Assembly (NCBI RefSeq): GCF_005239225.2
Contig: NC_133289.1
Span: 10,919,501-10,983,500, forward strand
Length of the DNA stretch: 64,000 bases
Direction of reading: 5' to 3'
Source of the DNA: Populus alba
Taxonomy: Eukaryota; Streptophyta; Magnoliopsida; Malpighiales; Salicaceae
A model generated the notes under the pieces. The model worked only from the letters and a program-made list of their open reading frames with translations. It was not told the origin of the DNA and made no database searches. This document shows, in pieces, positions 35,412-49,480 of the stretch (positions are counted from its first letter, which is position 1; the number at the start of each line of letters is the position of its first letter). The translations under genes were made by a program, and so were the position numbers.

Positions 35412-37217
35412 GTGTGCGAGCCTTTAATTATTTGAAAATAAAAGGATAATACATCATCTTGGAATCCTCACAATGGCCGGAAAAAACAGGATTCTTAATT
35501 TTTTATCAATAAACTCATTTTCAACCCATTGTTTTTTCCTCAAAAACAAAAATCAAACTAAAACAAAAAATCTTTCCAAACTCAAATATATTTTTTAGAT
35601 ATTTTCAAGGTAAAAAAAAAACACAAACACAAACACACACATACCTAATTTGAACTCACCTTATTATATGGAATCTTTTGATAAAAAAAATCAATAATTT
35701 TGGTGGTTGAAATCGCTGTTAACGATAACTTTTTTTCTTTAAGCTGAAATCCAATAAGTCTCTCTCTCCTCTCACCAAAAAATGATTGAAAATAAAAAAA
35801 AAAAAATTTAGTATCAAAATTAAATTTTTAAAAATTAAAGGGACCAATTACCCAATAACTAAAAAAAATAAGGGGTAAAAATAAAATTTTCAAAAAAAAT
35901 TAAAATCTACCACCCTACTTTACCCGTGCTCTTAGTCCTTTATCTTTCAGTTTAACCCTCTCTCTTAAAAAAATATACAATTGAGTGCTTTGTTATTATG
36001 AGCTTAAAAAAACTAAATCATGCAATATAAAAATTTGAAGAACAAATTAAAACTTACAACAACAAAAAAAAAAAATCACCGCTTCAATTCACAGTGTTAG
36101 TATATAATAAATGATCTAAAGAGTAAAAAAAAAAAGAAAAAGAAGAAGAACAGCTCTTTTAGTATATGTTAATAAATGAATGTGATTTTAGACTGTAAGA
36201 ATAAATATGAAAATGTCTTGAAAAATTCACAGGCAGACAAAAAGCATGCCCTAATTCTCAACTTGAATAACAGATATTAAAAAAGAATACGACACAGAAC
36301 ATGAATTTGGCTTCATAATTTTTTAGGAAAGGATTGTATTGAATTGTAGTCATCCGTTCATTCTCCTGCCTCCCCACAAGGCATATTTCCTTGTGGTGGA
36401 AGGATAAAATGACTTGCATAAAACGGTAACAGAGTGATTTGTACGCATTTTGCCACCATTATTACTCCACAAAAGGTTTTTTGTTTCGTTTTATAAAAAT
36501 GGAAAAAAGTTGATTTATGAAAATAGCAAGATCAGATAATGATCTGATCAACCACGGTATTTCGGCTTCCCTTCCTATAGATTCTTGTCCACCGACAAGA
36601 AGCCAAGGCTATACAAATGCAGGTGATCTCAGAAGCCAGGCAGCCGAACATGCGAGCCAAGAACACGGGACTCGTTTCAACCTCAGTACATTCATGGAGA
36701 GCAGAGAATGAGAGGCTTCCACTCATCTATCAGTAGCGGAACTGGAATCCCTTGAATAAATAATTAAGTCTTTTGATTACTATTAGCAAAGATTACGTCT
36801 TTGATGTTGATTACAAGAATCCAAATGCGAGGAAAACGACCTGCAAAGCGATGCCCTAATGTGAGGAAAATGAGCTGTAAAGTAAGGCGGTGAGGCTCGC
36901 AATCACATGATATAATAATTAATTAATAGCTTCCATGAGTATATCATATTCTGCGAACGACAACCAAAACACTTAAAGAATAAAAAAGGAAATGTCACCA
37001 CGAGAAGCATCTTAAAAAGCACACAACAATTTATTCAACAACATGAAAGACAATGGTTGATTATTTAGCTTAAGTGCCCAACCATTAAGCAACTTTGAAT
37101 GCCTCCACTGCATTCTTACAAGAAACTTGACACAACCACGATAACGTTGGAAACGCACCACACACAGTTCAAACAAGACTCCATCGCACATAGGGTTCAA
37201 CATACATCAATTGGTGG
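35412..37217. other. Unit B spacer lost from unit A
   Basis: This holds AT-rich spacer (35412-36300), a less AT-rich stretch with a 64-codon frame at 36517-36711 that I do not recognise, and from about 37000 the probable 3' UTR of the methyltransferase-like gene. Unit A has a 456-bp retroelement fragment in place of this whole region. Confidence 0.55.
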
Positions 37218-38597
37218 TTACTCTACCCACCACTGATGGACATACACACCAGTGTTTCTAAGGCTCTTGAAGAGATCCATGCAGTCTCCCTTCTCCCGGC
37301 CTTTTTCACCGTCCTGATCTGAGCAACTTAGAAACAGCTCATCAATAAAGCATATGGCTCCGCTTTTGAACAAACCAGACAGAAATTTCAGTTCGACCTC
37401 CCCTGCTTTCATCTTTAAAACCACAAAGTCAGCATACTGCACTGTTTCTCTAAACCAAGCAAGGAAATCAAACCCTTCATCTCGCATGGATGGATCGAAC
37501 TCTTCCAAATCAGGATCAAGAGTAGCCTCATCTCCAGCAAGGCCTGGATAATAAATGAAGGTAACACCAGGCTTTTTCACACAAGAAAGCAGGACCGAGG
37601 TGTTATGGTCGACAAAAAAAACATTGAAGGTGCTGTGATCTGCGGGATAAGATGGCAAGAACCAACTCGAAACACTAGAATTCATATGCTCGCCTCCCCC
37701 AATCTCAACATACACTAACTGCTTCCTGGCGGGCAAATCAATGAACTTGGGCAAATAAGCTATGCTTTTCTCATGTTCCCCTTGCTTGATCTCCGTGAGA
37801 GGTTCTAAATTCTCCAAATGAGGTCTATTATTCATGATAGACGGGCAATCAGCTGGCAGCTGGTATTGCTGAAAGTAGCCAACACTATAAGTTCTTTTCT
37901 TGAAAACAACCAGCGTATACTCATTGACATAACCAACATGTACAATGTTGGAATTCTTCAATAATGAAGACACAGGCATGGCAGACCTAATCAGGCTATT
38001 GGCGTTCAAACTATTAAGGCCGACAAGAATAGCCCCAATTCCACCAGGCTTCAGAACACGCTCAATCTCGAGCACAACAATGGCTGGGACTGAAACCTTG
38101 TCTAGGTCTCCTGACAACACAAAGTCAAAGGAATTTTCTGCATATTCAAGCTCATAAACCATCCTCTTATGTTTAAGAGAGAAGAAGGGGTGTCTGTGAA
38201 CCCCAAAAGCATTGACAAATCCTAAATCTCGCAATGCATAAACTGCAGGAGCCGATCCTTCACCGACACAGAGAGCTTTCGCACTAGAATCTATCATTTG
38301 CATACCCATTAGCTCTCTAGCAACATTAGTTGTCACATTCATATCGTCCTTGCAGTCAATTGAGCCCCAGATTGGCTTCAAAAATCGATTCTTTAACAAA
38401 TTTGAGCCCATAAACATAAGGGGGAAATCACATTCATTGTACCTCACAGGATCAAGCAACAACCCAGGATCAGACCCAGACAAGATCTGCAACAAAGGAA
38501 TGATGGAAATAGCCGTGGCAAGCATAAATGCTCGTAGAAGTACACGCCTGGCTATGGATCCACTAAGGATCTGGCATCTCAAGGCCTTCAAATTCAT
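37218..38597 (-). CDS. Methyltransferase-like membrane protein, DUF7870 type
   Basis: Intronless in the coding region, 459 aa from the ATG at 38595-38597 (an upstream in-frame GTG at 38618 is not a start). Residues about 20-40 form a single membrane anchor after a basic start, the topology of a type II endomembrane protein. Residues about 105-200 look like a reduced class I SAM-binding fold: CVGEGSAPAVYALRDLG (motif I-like), FDFVLSGDLD, and EIERVLKPGG. A C-terminal domain with YVEIGGGEH, FVDHN and a terminal GVYVHQWWVE is typical of plant DUF7870 proteins. The substrate is unknown and catalysis unproven. The unit A copy is a truncated pseudogene, so this is the only working copy here. Confidence 0.85.
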   Translation of the reverse strand: MNLKALRCQILSGSIARRVLLRAFMLATAISIIPLLQILSGSDPGLLLDPVRYNECDFPLMFMGSNLLKNRFLKPIWGSIDCKDDMNVTTNVARELMGMQMIDSSAKALCVGEGSAPAVYALRDLGFVNAFGVHRHPFFSLKHKRMVYELEYAENSFDFVLSGDLDKVSVPAIVVLEIERVLKPGGIGAILVGLNSLNANSLIRSAMPVSSLLKNSNIVHVGYVNEYTLVVFKKRTYSVGYFQQYQLPADCPSIMNNRPHLENLEPLTEIKQGEHEKSIAYLPKFIDLPARKQLVYVEIGGGEHMNSSVSSWFLPSYPADHSTFNVFFVDHNTSVLLSCVKKPGVTFIYYPGLAGDEATLDPDLEEFDPSMRDEGFDFLAWFRETVQYADFVVLKMKAGEVELKFLSGLFKSGAICFIDELFLSCSDQDGEKGREKGDCMDLFKSLRNTGVYVHQWWVE

Positions 38598-39115
38598 GTT
38601 TCTTTCACTTTCAACCACAAGAGTGGCGCCAAAAACAGGTTTTTAATCAAACCAAAGATTTCAGAGATTGTTTTTTCAAAAAGATTTGAGTCTTTAATAA
38701 AAAAAAAATAGCAATCAAAAGAGAGATAAGCCAATCTAAGAGAAAGCGAAGAGACTTAGCGAGTGCAAAACCTGGAGGAGGTATGATTCCCACCCACGAG
38801 GATACCCATTGATTTTTGAAACATTAACCATACCCTTTTATGAACCCTTGGCTTTGCCTCAAATTCCATATTTGCTTGATTGAAAAACACCATTCCTTTT
38901 GAGATCTCTACATGGTACAATATTACACTCTTTACATAGCTCTCTCACACTATCTCTATTACAGTAAGCAAAAAAAAAAAAGATGTACAAAAAAAAAAAC
39001 GAGAACCCAAAGTTAGGGTTAGGGCTAAGTTTTTGTTCGAGAAAGAAGTGAGGTGAGGAAGATGAAAGAAAGTGGAGTCTGGAGGGAGTGATATAGGGAG
39101 ATAGATCTAACATTA
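38598..39115 (-). promoter_or_regulatory. Upstream region of methyltransferase-like gene
   Basis: 5' flank and probable leader. The part nearest the gene is shared with unit A up to 38969. On the minus strand a telo-box-like CCCTAACCCTAA lies at 39013-39024, just outside the duplicated block. Such motifs near start sites are common in plant genes active in dividing tissue. The pseudogene copy therefore lacks this element. Confidence 0.4.
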
Positions 39116-39925
39116 GTGTGCATAGTACAGTGGGAGATGAGCCATGATCAGGTTACGTGTGAGGACGACGAAGCTTCTGATTTAAAGAATACCGTACACG
39201 TGTCGAGATGTGATGGCACGAGATGCATTATTGCTGACAGAAGCGCGTGGGTTTGGGACCCGGTTCTTTATTGTATTATCAAATATCAATGCAGCCTCAC
39301 AGACCGTTTATGCCTTTTACGCCAGCTATTTTCAAAATAGTGTTTTTAAATATATTTAAATATAAAATATAAAATTTTATTTTATTTTTATATTAACACA
39401 TTAAAATTATAAAAAATATTAAAAATAATTTAATATTATTTTAAAATAAAATATTTCTAGAAGACATATGAAAACAAAAGCATAAGAAAAAACACTCCTA
39501 AACCTTTCCAAGAGCGAACCTTTTGCATTTTTTTTTCTTTTTAATTTTAGACATAACAAAACAAAAGTACTTTATTTTTTTGCAAGTGTCCTTTTAATTT
39601 TGTATAAATATAATATAATTCAATAGACATGTAATTTTAAAAAAGGTGAACATTAATTAACTTTTTTATGGATAATTATTTCGGTTTTTAATTATTATTT
39701 TTTTAGAATTATATTAAAATAATAATTTATTGTTTATATCAAATGAAAAAAAAACAAATATATTTTTTAAAAAAAATATTTTTTAAAACAGGAAATCAAC
39801 TTGGACAACATCACCTGCTTTTATTTAGACATATTATTGCTAGCTAGTTAATACAATACTCGACTTTTATTTAGACACATAAACGAGGCGATGCAACCAT
39901 TATTTCGCTGGGCATGAATTCCTCA
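39116..39925. other. Spacer with dispersed AT-rich repeat
   Basis: A 74-codon frame at 39116-39340 is not recognisable. A copy of the AT-rich dispersed repeat lies at about 39334-39465. The end nearest 39925 is likely 3' UTR of the oxidase gene. Confidence 0.5.
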
Positions 39926-41632
<1,707 letters not shown>

Positions 41633-42781
41633 TCACAAAATATAAAGAAATAAAATAAAATGGAGACGTGAATCAATAATATTTGTAGGTGTTCATTTCA
41701 ACTTTCAAGTTGTTTTGGCTTATGATTACTGGTGATACAAGATTTTATTTTGACTGGAACTTAACAAATGCTAGTCCCCTTCGCTTCTGCTTGCTTTCAT
41801 TAATGACTCGGCAAATCTAGAGAGGTTTGAAAGCACACTAATAATTGTTTTTTTAAATATTTTTTATTTAAAAATATATTAAAATAATATTTTTTTTTTT
41901 TTTGTAAGTTTCATAATCACACGAGTGGCATGGTAGTTATAGACCATCAACGTGAAAAGATAATATTTAATGTATCTCTCTATCTGTCTGCCTATTGGTT
42001 GTGGACTTTAAAAGAAATCCATATATCTCTCTATCTGTCCGCCTATTGGTTAGGTTGTTAGTAAAGTAGAAAAGTCGATAAATCGACTATCACTGCAAAA
42101 ATAAAGAGTTATTCTGACCTTATTTAATTTTTAACTCATGATTTCGAGCTTATTCCCATTATTTTAAAGTTTTTTATAAGTCAATCAAATGAATATATAA
42201 AAAAATAAAAAATAAAAATTTCATGATAATAATAATAATAATTAAAAGGGAAAAAGGCAAAGCCTGCGAGGAATGAGGGCAGGGAAAAAACTAAAAAATT
42301 CCCTTGTGGTGCTCTCATAAGTTTAGCTGCTAAATATCCTTACATTTTGAGAATATCACATTATTGCCAGAGAGGGTTTCTAGAAGTAGTTGCTACGTGT
42401 CAGAAGACAATGTAACAGAGAAGGTAAAAAGAGAAGATGAAGACCACTTCTCACCTAAAATTTGCCAATCAAAAAAGAGCACGTCTTTCGAATGTGAGGC
42501 GAGGGTATAATAATGACGGTTTTTTAAAATATTTTTTATTTAAAAATATATAAAAAATAATATTTTTTATTTTTAAAAAATTATTCTTAACTCTAATATA
42601 TTAAAATAATTTTAAAAAATAAAAAATCATAAAACACAACATCGAACACAAAAACACAAACACGACTACGAGCACAAAAACACACCCCCTTTGATCTACT
42701 TTCCTCTCTCGAGTGACGTGTAGCGTTCTAATCTTGACGTAGTGTTTATCAGAATGAGCAAGCATTAATTTGAAGCATTGG

Positions 42782-42783
<2 letters not shown>

Positions 42784-42831
<48 letters not shown>
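42784..42831. repeat. (AT)n microsatellite
   Basis: Uninterrupted AT run of about 24 units. Confidence 0.9.
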
Positions 42832-42837
<6 letters not shown>

Positions 42838-43312
42838 GAAGAAGCAAATTATTATTGCACATTGAAAACCTGCCATCATCCTGTGGTACAGTTAATGTAG
42901 ATCAAAACCTTTAATTTTTTTTTTATTAGAACCATTATCTATCTAATTGAGGTTTAAAATTAATTCATGTATAAGTTGTCTTGATATGATCTAGTTGGTT
43001 TTTTAGATGATTAGTAAAAATTATAGTTTGGTTTTAAAAATAATTTCAAGATGAAAAATTAGATCGATCAAGGCTTCACGAATTAACTTGTTAAACTTGC
43101 TATTCAAATCAAGATAAAAAATTAGATTGATCAAGGCTTTACGAATTAACTTACTGAACTAGTGACTCAAATATTAGACTCCACTGGTTCAATAACGTTT
43201 TCTTCTTATTTCTTATTCACCGTAGATTAAAAAAAGTGCCGGTGTCAAAGAAAGAACTTTCTAATTGTGTATTAAAAAAATCATGCATTTATTATATCAA
43301 GAATTATACAGG

Positions 43313-43316
<4 letters not shown>

Positions 43317-43361
<45 letters not shown>
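43317..43361. repeat. (AT)n microsatellite
   Basis: Uninterrupted AT run of about 22 units. Confidence 0.9.
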
Positions 43362-43362
<1 letters not shown>

Positions 43363-44132
43363 TCAACACTAACCCAAGTTGGAATTGTAAATTAATATAT
43401 GCGCTCCGCTCCGTTAGGGACTCTTAATTTTTTATTTATTTTATTTTGTGATAATGAAATGACCATCAATGAGATGAAATCTGAAATATAATCTTATGTA
43501 TTCAATTATAATTAAAATTTAAGAAATTAAAAAATATGAAGTGCCGTAAAAAGCATTTGCTAAGATAATTTTTTTTTTTATCATGATCTTATTTATTAAA
43601 CCGAAAGGAATTTAATGGAATATCCTAAATATTATATATTCGATATATTTTAATGGTTTTTATATATAAGATATAAAATCATAGGTCGATTAGAAGTTAA
43701 TTTATAAAGAAAAGAAATATCTGCGAGCAAGGAAGAAGGGCAAGGGGATTGCAGCAGCAACAGCAGCTTGAAAATCATGCTAGACACAAATAAGGCAGAA
43801 ACAGAACTAAAAACAAAAGAAGAACGCGGAATCTGTCACATTTTACCTGTAATTTGAAGATGAAATAAATCACGGATGATAAAGCAACCAAACCAAAATC
43901 TTCTCCAGAAAAAGAAATTGTGGACTTCCAACTTTGGACTAGGAAAAATGGTAGGAAAATTGGATCAAACACAGAAAATAGGGCGGGGAAGATAAAAACA
44001 ATAAGATCACCATTCAGAATTCAGAAAGCAAGCATGAAGAAAAAAATTCGAAAGCCTTTACTCCATCTCAGAAGTACAGCTACCAGCATTATCATGCTTG
44101 TCATAATTGGTGCCAATTCAACAGTTTAAGAC

Positions 44133-44423
44133 TCTCAAAAAACCATCTCAATTGTATAGTTTAAGTTATTAGATAAGATTTTATGATATGATTTGTATTA
44201 TTCTGTAACACATTCCCTCAAGTGAAAGTCTTTTGGACTTAAAACTTGCACAGATCCATATTACTTTGTGCTTAATTTTTATCAAATAAATAGGGATGGT
44301 GAGATTTGAACTCGTGACCGTTTAGTCATTAAAATTCTGATATCATGTCAAAAAATCATCTCAATCTAAAAGTTTAAGTTATTAGGTGAAGTTTTAGGAT
44401 ATGACTTGTATTATTCTCTAACA
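44133..44423 (-). mobile_element. TRIM-like miniature LTR retrotransposon
   Basis: Two direct 78-bp repeats (44133-44210 and 44346-44423) share AGTTTAAGTTATTAG, ATATGA-TTGTATTATTCT and TAACA. Read on the minus strand, the upstream repeat starts TG and ends CA and is followed by TGATATCAGAATTTT, a decayed match to the tRNA-iMet primer-binding site. A purine-rich GAGGGAATG precedes the second repeat. The total is 291 bp with no coding capacity. This is the architecture of terminal-repeat retrotransposons in miniature. No clean target duplication was seen. Confidence 0.75.
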
Positions 44424-46594
44424 GAAACTTTTATCTTTGAGTTTTTCTTCTTGTCATCACTATCTTATCTTAAATAAAAATTATTTTATTTTTATGCTGT
44501 TCATTTTCATTATCACTTCGTACACATTTATCTTGACACTAACAAGAGGACCAATCGGGGACTAAATATTGCAAGTTGCAACGACGAGGGAAGAACTTGA
44601 CCATATAATAAGCTAATGTTTATTTTAAATTAAAACGAAATTGCTCATTGCCATGATTGTGAGGTTGAATTGAGTTAGTGGATATATTATATAATGGAAC
44701 TTGGTTGTCATCATTTCGATACAAAAGGCGTCTCTATTTTAGTTCTTTTCTTTTTCTTTTTTGCCTTTTTCTATTATACAAGCATGGACCTCTATTAACG
44801 AAGAATTTTTAAAAAGAGTTATTAACGTTAACTAAATATTACATCAAAAATTTAAAAGATAATTTTGGATTAAAATACCTGTTCTTATGTGGGGAACTCT
44901 CAAAGATTTTTATTTATCTATTTATATAGCGATTTTTTTTATATATAAGATCAAAAATAATTTAAATTCCATTGTAACAAAATAATTTACTACTATAACC
45001 TCTTATCATAATCATAAAACTAAGTTTTGATTAAAAAAATTAACATTCTCATAATTTTGACAAGAATGTATTGAATTTTTTGGCAATATTATTAAACTCG
45101 GTCTAACTTGATGGTTAATCTAAAGGCCCTTCAATTTGACTCCTTATTTAATTCGGATTTTAAATTTAATTGTTTGGGAGTTGATCTAATGTCACTAAGT
45201 TAATTTGCTGGATCCAAACATGATCAAATAAACCTAATAAAAATCTAATCGACTAAGAAATTTTTTTAATATTATTGTTTTAATAAATATATGAACACAA
45301 GTCATAATTGTAATTTATTATGTTTTTAGGGGAAAAAAAAAAAAAGAAAACCAATAAAAAGCAAAAGAGGTCAAGTGTTGCTAAACAAATAAAAAACAAA
45401 AGAGATGAGGTGTTATTGGTCTTGACAGGTTAGCCCTGCACACCTGCCAGTAACCTAAAAGCTCAAATCTACTCGAGGCTAAAAAACCAAGCCTGGGGTT
45501 GATTTTTTTTTTTTTTAATACAAAGCATTGATAATACCTTAATTTTTTTATATAAAAAAAAATAGATGATGGGAAATCCAAGCTTCCTAGATTCCAACAA
45601 CAAGAGAGGTGCCTGAAAAATTGGTATGGTTTTTTTTTTTTTTTACCTAAGAATCCTCTTTTTTTTTTTTTAAATTTACCTATTTCAACCCAAAAGTACA
45701 TAAAAAACACTCTTAAAACTTAAATATATTAATTTTTCAACTAAAGTACCCTTAAATTGTTCTAAAAGTACAAAATTAAATTAAAAAAAAAATTCTTAGT
45801 TCCAATATACTTTTCCTTACAACATTAAAGACTAAAAATACCGTAATGACATTCTTTTCGTCATCATGAACACTTTGACATAAAATTTGGTTATTCTTGT
45901 CTGTAAAATTTGACCAATTGGCCTGTCTCTTTTCTCTACTATTTTTTTAATGATTTTCTCTCTCTTCTTTATTAAGCTAAAAAACTGAGATACGAACAAA
46001 GTAAAATTTTACATTAAAATATATAATTATAAAATCAATAGGATCAAAAAAGAAATTTAAAAATTTCTTAAGGAAATTTTTCTTGAAAAACAAATTCACA
46101 ACACGGTTTTTTTTTTTTAAAAAAAAAAGCCTGTCATTTTTTCATGGTTTTCAATTTTAGTTCTCTTATTTTCAATTTTTTATAAACAATAAAATCATTT
46201 TTTTTTCAAAATTATAACTTTATCCAATATTGGGATTTTTTTTATACAGTGGCAAACATATAAAAATAAAATAAAATAAATTATAAATTTAATTTTTAAT
46301 TAATTTATTATTGAATGATAAAATTAAAATTCAATAATAATAAAAATTAAAAAACTACCAAAAAAAATGCAAAACACTTCCAATAGACAGTGTCTTGTTA
46401 GTCCACGAACAGGAAATTCACAGGAGTTTTTTGTATTTTGCACTATTTTGTTTTTATATCAGTCATAAGAACTTTAACTTTGTTTAAGTGATGAAGAACT
46501 CCGGAATTATTTTTCTATTTCAAAGAAAGTTAATAATAATAACAACAATAACAGTAATAATAATAAAAAAAAAACCTCAAATTACATTTTGAGA

Positions 46595-46783
46595 TGTGAA
46601 ATAATCTGTGCTATGTTATGTTAAATATATTTCAACGATCAAACATTTCATTTCACATATTAAAAAAAGAAAAAAAACTGAAAGGGGTGGTGAAATAATT
46701 TGTGCTCTGTTATGTTAAATATATTTCAATGATTAAACATTTTATTTCACACGTTAAGAAAGAAAACTTAAAAAGGGATGGTG
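46595..46783. repeat. Two-copy tandem repeat, about 95-bp unit
   Basis: Both units contain TGAAATAAT-TGTGCT, TGTTATGTTAAATATATTTC and a CATTT-ATTTCACA block. A partial third start follows at 46784. No function is apparent. Confidence 0.8.
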
Positions 46784-48829
46784 AATTCATTGCTCTAAAC
46801 ATATTTTACTATGGATGAAAATAATAAATTTACCTTCTTGCTTCAAAAAAAAAAAGAAGCTTGAGGCTAATGGTTAATGGTAAGATTATTTTTTGCAATT
46901 AGGAAATTTTGTTATTTTTAATTTGACTGCATGAGAAGTATTTACCTTTTAAATTGCACAATAAATTATCATAAATACACTTAACATTAATACATTATTA
47001 GGTGTTATTAAGAGGTAGATTTGTATTTTTAATTATAAAGTGTACAATAAAATAATTAATTTATCATTATATAAAAAAATATTTTGACTATCAAAAAGTG
47101 GTGTTTTGGTCGCATCTTTTTATTTGCACAGTTCAAATACCTCTTTGCCCTTTGGGGTTTTTCTTTATACTTTGGATTTGAGGGCATTTTTGGTATTGCA
47201 CTATTGATTTTCTTGTTGTTATTGGGTAAAATGAAGGTTATTTTTGTCTTTTAATAAATTAAAGGTATTTTAACCAAATTTGCTAACATGTGATACTCAC
47301 GCGTCAATGCATCATCTACTCCATAATCTTTAAAAAACATGTGTGGCTCATTCTGACAACAAAAAATGCTATTATGAGATTTTTTTAGATTCATCTTAGT
47401 ATCTTCTCCATGTAATGGTGGCGCGTGTAAAAAACAGATTTTCAATTTGGTTCTAAAGGCCATTTTTTTCTTCTTCTTTGTTTCCTCTATCTCTCTCAAC
47501 TTTTTAGCCCTGTCCTATAATTTTTTAAATCAGCCCCTTAGCTTCTCTTTGTTTTGATTTGGTCCCTGTTTTTTTAGTTGATATTTGTTTTATTTCAAAT
47601 AACTTTTGAAAATCAAAATTTATTAAAATTTCATCCTCATTTGATTTTTTTCTTCTCTTTATTTTCAATTTAGTCTCTGATCTTTTTGTAGATATTTGTA
47701 ACAACTTATGAAAATCAAATTTTGTTTCAATTTCATCCTTATTTTTTTTTTAATTTGTTCAGATTTGATACTTATTTTTTAATTACTATTTATATCATCT
47801 AAGATAATTTAATTTTTTTGGCAATCTTATTCTCAATCATTTTTTTTCCTATTAAATTTTATCCTCTTTATTTTTATTGTTGTCTTTTTTGCTTTGCCAA
47901 AATTTTTAATTTGATATTTTCTTACACTCAATTCATTCCTTCAACGAGTTGATTTGAATTTCAACTTCTTGTTTAAGCTCATTTTGAAATTTCACAAGTT
48001 GTAGTTTAGAAAACTAACCCGACTTAAGGACATTCACTAGGTTTTTTTTTTTTTTTTTTTTAAGATAATATCATTTCAATTTTATTCCTTAATATTTATT
48101 TTATTGGAGATTGGGCTTTTGTGTTTTTTTTATATGCTTTCTACATCCTTTGTTTTTTTTTTTATTTGGTTGGTTATCTAGGTCTTTATTTTTTGTTCTT
48201 TATTAAATATATTTTCTCAAAATATTTTTTTATTGAATTAAAAAGAATTAATTGATTGAATATAGACAAAAACTAAATTTATTGTGTTTTGTTTGGTTTG
48301 CTTTTCCAAAGCATTGCTCTAGTGAACCATACGATTTCTTTATATGCATCCTTATGCAATGAAGTTTGAACTATATCAGCAAAATATTTTGGTTGTGGGT
48401 GATGTTCATGGTGGAGTGGCGGTGAGTCTCGAATGATATTTTCTTTCTTCTTCTTATAGGTATGATATTGATGATTCATTTTTTTAGTCAATTATTTTTA
48501 GATGTTTTTTATGGTTTGTTTTCTATTTTTTTTATTTAAATCAAATTATTAAATTCATCGATCTTATTAGATATAGTTAAGTTAATGACACAGTGTTGAG
48601 TTTTTCTTACTTGTTTAAAAACACTAATGTCGTCTAACCATCCCTTTTTTATGTTAAAAAAATTAAATTGGCTTGTGATGTAATATAGGTTCCTGGTCCA
48701 GTTTACAAAAAAAAAAAAGACTGTACCCCTCCTTATATTACACTATTTATTAGAATGATGTCTTGTTATTATTATTATTATTATTATTATTTTATCTAAT
48801 CTATGTTTTTTTTTTAATTTCAAATATAT

Positions 48830-49480
48830 TCTTCAATATTATATTTGTCCTTGGATTTTGCTTCATAATATTTTTTAATTTTTTTTATGAGATTTTCCTA
48901 CACTCATGACCCTGACTGCAAGTTTGATGGGTTAATTCGATTGACTCGACTTTTTTTTTCTTATTTTTTCTAATTGATCATTTTTTGTGTCAATTTTATT
49001 ATTTAACATTGAGTTGATTGAGAATTAAGTTTTGTGATACATTTCGATTTACTTTTTTTATAAGGTTATTCTCATCTTATGGCTTTGGTCACAAGTTTAG
49101 CAAGTTAATCTTGGTTGACTTGAATGATTTTTTATTTTTTTTTTAATAAAAATTTTAAAAATTTTAATCTCAACATCGGATCGATTGAAAATTGAGTTTC
49201 ATGATTTATTGTAATTTTACTTTAATTATTGGGTCATCCAAGTCTCATAACTCGGGTCGTGAGATTAACAGGTTAACCCAGGTTGACTCTGATCATTTTT
49301 TTAAGTTTTTTTAATTAATTTTTTTTTTCCAGTTTCATCCTTGAACATTGGATTTATTGGAAATTGAGTTTTATAATTTGTTTTGATTTGTTTTCTATAG
49401 GGTTATCATGATTTCATAACTTGATATACAAATTGACGGGTTAATCTGAATCGTTCTAATAAGTTTGTTGTCTCAATTTT
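48830..49480. repeat. Degenerate tandem array, about 168-bp unit
   Basis: About four diverged units. Landmarks recur at about 49006, 49171 and 49342 (ACATTGAGTTGATTGAGAAT, ACATCGGATCGATTGAAAAT, ACATTGGATTTATTGGAAAT). Each is followed by a hydrophilic block with GGTTAA and TTGACT. The spacing is 165-171 bp. Confidence 0.65.

Larger units (their letters stand above)
24033..38969. repeat. Tandem segmental duplication, unit B
   Basis: The second copy, about 14.9 kb, is directly adjacent to unit A in the same orientation. It keeps the complete LOG2-like and methyltransferase-like genes. It lacks four insertions present in A (9250-9435, 9646-10561, 10973-15325, 19114-20397). It carries a private plastid insertion at 26053-26433 and a local duplication at 33268-33922. 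B is the better guide to the ancestral block. Confidence 0.93.

Noticed and set aside
37218..38618. Start of the methyltransferase-like protein at 38618
   Set aside because: The codon there is GTG; the first ATG is at 38597 and fits the membrane-anchor position.
48830..49480. CRISPR array
   Set aside because: The repeats are long, diverged and without regular unique spacers, in a plant nuclear context.
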